A stretch of DNA of 64,000 bases from contig NZ_CP194331.1 of assembly GCF_051257895.1 (NCBI RefSeq), positions 868,001 through 932,000 on the forward strand, given 5' to 3'. The notes beneath the pieces were generated by a model that was not told the origin of the DNA, searched no databases, and saw only the letters and a program-made list of their open reading frames with translations. The DNA is from Gallionella straubiae. GTDB taxonomy: Bacteria; Pseudomonadota; Gammaproteobacteria; Burkholderiales; Gallionellaceae. The position numbers and the translations under genes are program-made. Below are positions 58,447 to 64,000 of the stretch, one piece after another. How positions within the stretch are numbered: position 1 is the first letter of the stretch; every line of letters begins with the position of its first letter.

Positions 58447-58920
58447 TCATTTGCAGTAGGTATTGATGTCCTGCTGGGCTTTTTCGATGCGCTGGCGGCG
58501 CTGGTTGTCGTCCAGGTAGGAGCGTTCGCCTTTGGCGTCGATCTCGACCAGGCGCATCCCCTCCTGCAGGACGCGCAGGTTCTGTTGGGCGGCGGCACAG
58601 TTGACTTTCTCTGCGTCTACCCTGGCCTGCTCCTTGGCAGCCTTGTCGGCGGCTTCCTTCTTCGCCTGCTGTGCCTTTTTCATTTCCGCCTCGCGTTCCG
58701 CGATGGTCTTGGGCCCGGCGGGCGCGCTCGTGGCAGCCACGCCGCTTGTGCTCACGGGGGCCTCAGCCGCCGAAGGAAGGCGCAATTTCTCCACCTTCAC
58801 GTTGGGAGGCGGAGGCTCGTCGGAATAATGCACCTTACCGTTTGCGTCCACCCATTTGCTGAGCCCGGCAAAAGCGTTTGCACTGGCCAGCACCAGCAGA
58901 GTCAGCAGAATTTTTTTCAT
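58447..58920 (-). CDS. DUF4124-domain periplasmic protein
   Basis: 157 residues with a signal peptide (MKKILLTLLVLASANAFA, cleavage after AFA). A short DUF4124 domain follows (SKWVDANGKVHYSDEPPPP), then an Ala/Lys-rich helix (AEREAEMKKAQQAKKEAADK) and a C-terminal helix with two Cys (NCAAAQQNLRVLQEGMRLVE, NTYCK). Such proteins are common in betaproteobacteria. The role is unknown. Confidence 0.82.
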   Translation of the reverse strand: MKKILLTLLVLASANAFAGLSKWVDANGKVHYSDEPPPPNVKVEKLRLPSAAEAPVSTSGVAATSAPAGPKTIAEREAEMKKAQQAKKEAADKAAKEQARVDAEKVNCAAAQQNLRVLQEGMRLVEIDAKGERSYLDDNQRRQRIEKAQQDINTYCK

Positions 58921-59184
58921 CGCGATCGCCCTCGTGGTTCAGGAGTCATTTCAGCAGGCCTCATCCCCTGCGCCGTTTGCGTCTAAGTCTAGCACAGGGG
59001 ATTGCGGCCGCACAGGAAGCACGGTCTGCCCGCAATGGACATGGATTGGTGCGATTGATAAACTTGCGGCTCCGGCATCCTGCCGGGCATCGATACACCG
59101 ACCGGAACCAGACCCCTTGGAAATGCAGCTTCGCTTCCCGTGCCGTCGAGCGGCCTGCCTTCTCCGCACGACGGAACGCGGCTG

Positions 59185-60189
59185 ATGGACATCCTGACCC
59201 ACGGCCTGCTGGGCGGAACTCTCGCCCAATCGTACAGCAGGAAAGAAGAGACGCGCGCCGCGACGGCGACGGGCTTCCTTGCCGCACTGGTCGCGGATGC
59301 CGACGCGCTGATCCGCTCCGACGCCGACCCGCTGCTGGTGCTGGAATACCACCGCCAATTCACCCACTCGCTGGTTTTCATTCCCGCCGGCGCCCTGCTG
59401 GTTGCGCTGCTGCTCTGGCCCGCGTTTAAGGCACTCCGGCGTCCGATCGGCTTCCGCCGCATCTACCTTTACGCCCTGCTGGGCTGCGCGACGAGCGGCC
59501 TGCTCGATGCCTGCACCAGCTACGGCACGCACCTGCTGTGGCCGTTCACCGGGGAGCGCATCGCCTGGAGCATCGTGCCGATCTTCGACCCGCTGTTTTC
59601 GCTAGTTCTCGGCGCGGCGCTGCTGCTCGGTCTGCGCTCGCGCAAGACGATGGCGGCGCGCGCCGGCCTCTTGTTGGCAGCGGTCTACCTCTCCCTCGGC
59701 TGGTTCCAGCACCAGCGCGCCGAAGGCGCAATGCGCGCGACCATCGCACAGCGCGGGCATGAGGCCGCAAAACTCACCGTCAAGCCGACCATGGGCAATC
59801 TGCTGCTGTGGCGCTCGATCTACCGCTCCGGTGGAATCTACTACGTCGATGCGGTGCGGGTGGGCGGAACCGCAAAGGTTTATCCGGGCAATACCGCGCG
59901 CGCCTTCGACCTGTCGCGCGACCTGCCGGGGCTTGCTCCGGGTTCGGTGCTCTACCGCGACATCGGGCGCTTCGATTTCTTCTCCGACGGCTACCTCGCC
60001 CTGCATCCCGAAGATCCGGGCCTGCTCGGCGACGTGCGCTACGCGATGCTGCCCACCAGCACACGTCCGCTGTGGGGCATCCGCCTGGACATGCGGCAGC
60101 CGGAAGCCCATGCGCCGTTCGAGGCCTCGCGGCAGATGTCGCGCGAGGAGATCGACCGCTTCATCGATATGCTGAGGGGGAAAGATTGA
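59185..60189 (+). CDS. YdjM/DUF457-like membrane metal-dependent hydrolase
   Basis: 334 residues from the ATG at 59185. It has the family start MDILTHGLLGG and the metal-binding HRQFTHSLVF. About four membrane segments are visible (LVFIPAGALLVALLLWPAF, IYLYALLGCATSGLLDACTS, FDPLFSLVLGAALLLGL, AGLLLAAVYLSLGWF), followed by a soluble C-terminal domain (about 190-334). E. coli YdjM is LexA-regulated and of unknown substrate. Followed by the DUF454 gene with a 4-nt overlap. Confidence 0.82.
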   Translation: MDILTHGLLGGTLAQSYSRKEETRAATATGFLAALVADADALIRSDADPLLVLEYHRQFTHSLVFIPAGALLVALLLWPAFKALRRPIGFRRIYLYALLGCATSGLLDACTSYGTHLLWPFTGERIAWSIVPIFDPLFSLVLGAALLLGLRSRKTMAARAGLLLAAVYLSLGWFQHQRAEGAMRATIAQRGHEAAKLTVKPTMGNLLLWRSIYRSGGIYYVDAVRVGGTAKVYPGNTARAFDLSRDLPGLAPGSVLYRDIGRFDFFSDGYLALHPEDPGLLGDVRYAMLPTSTRPLWGIRLDMRQPEAHAPFEASRQMSREEIDRFIDMLRGKD

Positions 60190-60626
60190 ACAAGGCCAGA
60201 ACCGTGGAACGCCGCGACTACAGCCACGAGGTGCGCAAGCACCGCTTCCTCTGGGTGCGGGTGGTCTTCGCCGCACTGGGCACGCTGTTCCTGCTGGTCG
60301 GCATCATCGGCATCGTCACGCCCATCCTGCCGACCACGCCCTTCCTGCTGCTCGCCACCGCGTGCTACGCACGCTCGTCGCACCGCTTCTACAACTGGCT
60401 GATGAACCAGCCGGCCCTGGGCCCGCTGATCGTCGAATGGCGCACCTACCGCAGCATTCCGTGGCGGATCAAGCTGGTGGCGGTGACCACGATGACCCTG
60501 ACCTTCGGCAGTTCGATAGTTTTCTTCATCAAGGACGGCTGGCTGCAGCTGGCGCTGGCCTTTTTCGGCCTGACGATGGTGGCCTGGCTCTACCGCATCC
60601 CGTCGCGCGACCGCCCAAAGCCCTGA
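60186..60626 (+). CDS. YbaN-like DUF454 membrane protein
   Basis: 146 residues. Two to three membrane segments (VVFAALGTLFLLVGIIGIVT, PILPTTPFLLLATACYA, LALAFFGLTMVAWLY) match the DUF454/YbaN family. The start is probably the TTG at 60186, just after GAGGGGGAAAGA; the alternative is GTG at 60204. Role unknown. Confidence 0.78.
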   Translation: MNKARTVERRDYSHEVRKHRFLWVRVVFAALGTLFLLVGIIGIVTPILPTTPFLLLATACYARSSHRFYNWLMNQPALGPLIVEWRTYRSIPWRIKLVAVTTMTLTFGSSIVFFIKDGWLQLALAFFGLTMVAWLYRIPSRDRPKP

Positions 60627-61256
60627 CTACTTGTGGGCGTCGCTCTCGACGGTTGGCTTGTGCTTCGCCAGCCATTCCCTCGCGAGGGATTTCGCCTTTT
60701 CGATCTGCTCGGGGCTCATCCTGGCTTCAATCCCTTCCATGTTGTAGCGGGCGGCCTCAAAACCTGCTGTCACGGCCAGGTTGTACCACATATGCGCCTC
60801 CACCGGATCGGGCTTTACCGTTGTGCCCAGCCCTTGTTCGTAAACCTCGCCGAGAACATATTGCGCCTCGGAAAACCCCTGCTCCGCTGCCTTGCGAAAC
60901 AGCGACACGGCCTCCCTGTCGTCCTGCTTGACCCCGGTTCCATTCTTGTACATCACACCGAGCGCAATCTGTGCCGGCGCGCTGCCCTGTTCGGCCGCCT
61001 TGCGGTACCAGAATGCGGCCTTCGCGTGATCCTGCGGGATGCCTCGCACACCGCCGTACATGCCCCCGAGGAGCAGTTGCGCCTTCATATCGCCCTGCTC
61101 CGCAAGGGGTGTGAGTTCCTTCATTGCAACGGTGAAGCTGCCTCTCCTGTAGGCGGCGACCCCTTCCTTGAGACCGGCCTGCGCGGCGGTGCTGCCCGCG
61201 AGGAAGACGATAGCCAGGACGAGCCCGAGCGATTTTTTCTTGATTGACTTGTTCAT
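60627..61256 (-). CDS. Sel1-repeat periplasmic protein
   Basis: 209 residues with a signal peptide (LGLVLAIVFLAGSTAAQA). About three to four Sel1/TPR-like repeats follow (GDMKAQLLLGGMYGGVRGIP, AAEQGSAPAQIALGVMYKNG, AAEQGFSEAQYVLGEVYEQG, EAHMWYNLAVTAGFEAA). It is a scaffold for protein interactions. Convergent with the DUF454 gene with no gap. Confidence 0.87.
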   Translation of the reverse strand: MNKSIKKKSLGLVLAIVFLAGSTAAQAGLKEGVAAYRRGSFTVAMKELTPLAEQGDMKAQLLLGGMYGGVRGIPQDHAKAAFWYRKAAEQGSAPAQIALGVMYKNGTGVKQDDREAVSLFRKAAEQGFSEAQYVLGEVYEQGLGTTVKPDPVEAHMWYNLAVTAGFEAARYNMEGIEARMSPEQIEKAKSLAREWLAKHKPTVESDAHK

Positions 61257-61334
61257 GATTTACCTTGATTGCAGAGAGAAAATAACTGGGAAAATTATAC
61301 GGCATGCCGCAAAACAGCGGCCGGAAATGCAGGG

Positions 61335-63632
61335 CTATTTCGACTCCATCACCCACATCCCGGCCCAGTCGTCGGGTGGCGGATTGGCCTTGAGGTGCCC
61401 GGCGCGCTCGATGTAGAGCTTGCTCGGCTTGTCGTTGGGGTTGAGCGCCGCGGCCTCCTTGAACAGCTTGATGGCCTGATCCCAGCGGCGGGCGCGATAG
61501 GCGGCCAGCCCGTCCTTGAACAGCTCCAGCACCTCGGCAATATTGGGGAAGGTCTCCTCGGTGTGGTAGGCGAGAATTTCGTAGATCGACACTGGCTCGG
61601 TCTTGCCCTTGACCACCACCAGGTCGATCTCCCTCTTGCGGTAGGTGCCCTGCAGCTTGCGCACCGTGAATTCGCTGATGAGGATTTTCGTGCCGTATTG
61701 CTTGCACGCCGACTCCAGGCGCGAGGCGAGATTGACGCCGTCGCCGATGATGGTGAAATCCATGCGCTTCTTCGAGCCGATGTTGCCGGACACCACGCTG
61801 TCGGTATTCAGGCCGACGCCGATATTGACCGGCAGCCTCCCCTCGCCGATGCGCTGATGGTTCCATTTTTCCAGTGTCTTGATCATGGCGACCGCGGCGC
61901 GCACCGCGCGGTCGGCATCGTCCTCATGGTTCTCCGGGATGCCGAACGCGGCCATGATCGCGTCGCCGATGAACTTGTCCAGCATGCCTTCCTCGTGCTG
62001 GATGCAATCCACCATCAGCGTAAAGTATTCGTTGAGCAACGCCACAGTCCCCTGCGCGCCGAGTTGCTCGGTCAGCGTGGTGAAGCCGCGGATGTCGGAG
62101 AACAGCACCGTGCATTCGACGTTCTTGCCGCCCAGCACCTCAGCGCCCGCGGCGACCAGCCGGTCGGCGATGCCGGGATCCATGTAGCGCGACATGGTGG
62201 ACTTGATGCGTTTCTCGCTGCTGATATCCTCGATCACGAACATCGAGCCGATATGCTTCTGGACGGCGTCGAGCAGCGGCTGCACGGTAAGGTTGACCGA
62301 CAGCGTCTCGCCCGCCGCCTGCAGCGGCGCGTCCATGGTGGTCTGCTGCTGCCCGCCCTCGGCCACCTGCCTGAGCTTCTCCAGCACCCAGGCATTATCG
62401 CCCGCGAAGAACTCCGCCGCCGGCTTGTGCAGCACTTCTTCGGGGCGCGCCTTGAGGATGCGCAGGCCGGCCGCATTGCAGGTGGCGATGCGCTCATTCT
62501 CGTCCAGCGTGATCAGCCCGTTCGACATGGACTCCAGCATGGATTCGTTGTAGTTCTTCATCGACTGCACGTCGGCGAACAGCTTGGCGTTTTCCAGCGC
62601 GATGGAAATCTGCGCAGTGAAGGCGCGCAGCCGCGACTCGTCATCGCTCGTGAATGGCCCGCCGCGCCGGTTCAGCACCTGGGTCACGCCGATGGTCTTG
62701 CCGTTCTTGTTAACGATGGGCACGCACAGGATGGAGCGCGTGAAGAAGCCAGTCTTCTTGTCGAAGGCCGGATTGAAACGCAGGTCGGCGTAGGCATAGG
62801 GAATGTTGATGGACTTGCCCGAGGTGAACACAGCGCCCGCGATACCGAGATGGTTGGGCAGGCGGATCTGCATCGACTCCAGCCCCTGGCCGACTTCCGA
62901 CCATAGCTCGCCGGTCTTTTCGTCGTTGAGGAACAGCGTCGAGCGCTCGGCATTGAGCATGCGCGTCGCCTCGCCCATCACGCGCTGCAGCAGCGAGCTG
63001 AGCTTGATGTCGGCGGTGACTTCGGAAACGATGTCGATAAACTCCATTTCCTGCTTGTGGCGTGCCTTCATGCGCTCGATAAACTGTGCGCTCTGCAGCG
63101 CGAGCGTCCCCTGGCTGGTCATCGCCTGGAGCAGATGCAAATCATGCTGGGTAAATTTGCCTTTGAGCTTATTGAGAGTCTGCGCGACACCGATGACTTC
63201 GCCTTTCAGCGTCTTGATCGGCACGCACAGAATGTTCTGCGTGACAAAGCCGGTCTGCTCGTCTATGGAACGGTTGAAACGCGAATCCGAATAGGCGTCA
63301 TGAATGATCAGCGGCTCGCCGCTGGTGAACACGAAACCAGCAATCCCGCTGGTGTTGAGCATGCGGATCTCACGCTTGATGTTACCCTGTACGGCGCGCG
63401 AATAGAGTTCGTTGGTGGCCGGATCGTTGAGGAACAGCGAGCCGCGCGCGGCGTTGAGGTGGGTGGTGGTCATTTCCACCAGAGCGTTGAGCACCTCGTC
63501 GAGGGTGTCGAACTCCGCCATCCGGTGCGAGACAGCAAGCAGCAATTCGGCCGTGTGCAGGCGGCGGCGCTGCTGCGCGTCGCTGTCGGCGGCAGATTTC
63601 TTTTTTCTGGTTTTGGCGGTCGGCTGGTCCAT
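61335..63632 (-). CDS. GAF-GAF-PAS adenylate/guanylate cyclase with C-terminal TPR
   Basis: 765 residues. The order is two GAF domains (about 40-190 and 205-355; LNTSGIAGFVFTSGEPLIIH and LPNHLGIAGAVFTSGKSINI), a PAS-like segment (about 360-490; LESMSNGLITLDENERIATC), then the class III cyclase core. The core has metal Asp in TVLFSDIRGFTTLTE and LDKFIGDAIMAAFG, and the DFTIIGDGVNLASRLES segment. A TPR-like tail (LAAYRARRWDQAIKLFKEAA) ends the protein. It probably makes cAMP in response to small ligands or redox state. No membrane segment, so cytoplasmic. It lies 17 nt after the coiled-coil gene. Confidence 0.93.
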   Translation of the reverse strand: MDQPTAKTRKKKSAADSDAQQRRRLHTAELLLAVSHRMAEFDTLDEVLNALVEMTTTHLNAARGSLFLNDPATNELYSRAVQGNIKREIRMLNTSGIAGFVFTSGEPLIIHDAYSDSRFNRSIDEQTGFVTQNILCVPIKTLKGEVIGVAQTLNKLKGKFTQHDLHLLQAMTSQGTLALQSAQFIERMKARHKQEMEFIDIVSEVTADIKLSSLLQRVMGEATRMLNAERSTLFLNDEKTGELWSEVGQGLESMQIRLPNHLGIAGAVFTSGKSINIPYAYADLRFNPAFDKKTGFFTRSILCVPIVNKNGKTIGVTQVLNRRGGPFTSDDESRLRAFTAQISIALENAKLFADVQSMKNYNESMLESMSNGLITLDENERIATCNAAGLRILKARPEEVLHKPAAEFFAGDNAWVLEKLRQVAEGGQQQTTMDAPLQAAGETLSVNLTVQPLLDAVQKHIGSMFVIEDISSEKRIKSTMSRYMDPGIADRLVAAGAEVLGGKNVECTVLFSDIRGFTTLTEQLGAQGTVALLNEYFTLMVDCIQHEEGMLDKFIGDAIMAAFGIPENHEDDADRAVRAAVAMIKTLEKWNHQRIGEGRLPVNIGVGLNTDSVVSGNIGSKKRMDFTIIGDGVNLASRLESACKQYGTKILISEFTVRKLQGTYRKREIDLVVVKGKTEPVSIYEILAYHTEETFPNIAEVLELFKDGLAAYRARRWDQAIKLFKEAAALNPNDKPSKLYIERAGHLKANPPPDDWAGMWVMESK

Positions 63633-63649
63633 TTTTGCTGGTTCGAGTT

Positions 63650-64000
63650 TCAGGCTGCGGCTTTGGCGGACAACGCCTCGACCTGCTCGCGCAAGGTGCG
63701 GATTGTGCCATGCAACTGGGCGATTTCGGCATTCGCCGTGCTGACCGCCTTTTCGATGCCGCTTTCCTTGTCGATGCGCGCAATTTCAAGGCTATCGCGC
63801 AGTGCTGCGACAGTCGCCTTCAATTGCTGGATGTCGTTGTGGCTGGCGGCAACGGCCTGCTGCACCGCCCTTTCGCGTTCCGCCCGCGCCTCCTCCAGTT
63901 CCTCGCGCAATGTGACCACGGTAGCTTCAAGCTGTGTGGCCTCGGCCTTGGCGTCCACGGCAGCTTTGCGCAGCCGCGCATCCGACTCCGCTTGGGCATT
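63650..64000 (-). CDS. Coiled-coil protein, truncated by window edge
   Basis: The frame is open to base 64000, so the N-terminus is outside. The visible 116 residues form one continuous coiled coil of three similar blocks (ATQLEATVVTLREELEEA, DIQQLKATVAALRDSL, EIAQLHGTIRTLREQVEAL). It ends 17 nt before the cyclase start and is probably in the same transcript, so it may organise or partner the cyclase. Confidence 0.7.
   Translation of the reverse strand, partial: NAQAESDARLRKAAVDAKAEATQLEATVVTLREELEEARAERERAVQQAVAASHNDIQQLKATVAALRDSLEIARIDKESGIEKAVSTANAEIAQLHGTIRTLREQVEALSAKAAA

Noticed and set aside
61269..62906. 545-aa plus-strand ORF opposite the cyclase
   Set aside because: Antisense shadow; His/Arg/Ala-rich composition with no domain.

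Overview
The window looks like a chromosomal segment of a betaproteobacterium. The right half carries the thrS-infC-rpmI-rplT-pheS-pheT-ihfA-merR-tRNA-Pro order and an rpsF-priB-rpsR-rplI-dnaB cluster, and the protein sequences are betaproteobacterial in character. A Gallionellaceae/Nitrosomonadales-like host is a guess from sequence style, not shown. The left two thirds is accessory DNA built from nested mobile elements beside a tRNA-Pro gene.

Layout. (1) 1-1248: 3' part of a subtilisin-like protease. (2) 1343-6520: an IS256-family relic and two nearly identical 1331-bp IS256-family copies in inverted orientation, bracketing a HipB/HipA-type toxin-antitoxin pair with a long dyad-symmetric promoter. 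(3) 6522-6810: a decapitated excisionase and the first 45 codons of a tyrosine integrase. (4) 6811-42442: a 35.6-kb Mu-like transposable prophage. It sits inside the integrase gene, with a 5-bp target duplication (ATTGA) at 6806-6810 and 42443-42447; removing the prophage and one ATTGA restores the integrase reading frame. (5) 42443-43474: the rest of the integrase, 14 bp from the 3' end of tRNA-Pro(GGG), the probable attachment site of an older island. (6) 43489-57029: the translation and replication gene clusters with tRNA-Val and tpx. (7) 57030-64000: a dead transposase and a set of hypothetical, membrane and signalling genes, including a GAF-GAF-PAS-cyclase-TPR protein.

Prophage logic. 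A CI-type repressor (leftward) and a BcepMu gp16-like regulator (rightward) diverge around a perfect operator. Three small membrane protein genes follow the repressor in its own transcription unit. The rightward early region encodes a DUF3102 protein, the MuA-like transposase, a MuB/TniB-like ATPase, many small ORFans, a MazG-like enzyme, HU, GemA and a Mor-like activator. Late genes form a leftward lysis/packaging block (amidase, holin-like, Rz/Rz1, terminase, portal, Dam, MuF with toxin-like tail, gpG) and a rightward capsid/tail block. The same inverted repeat (GGCGGGAAA-CA-TTTCCCGCC) lies 51-58 bp upstream of three rightward genes and is a candidate late-activator site. The right end has a Com regulator whose predicted target hairpin encloses the start of a DNA methyltransferase. 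That methyltransferase and gp48 each carry one in-frame TGA, so the prophage may be decaying.
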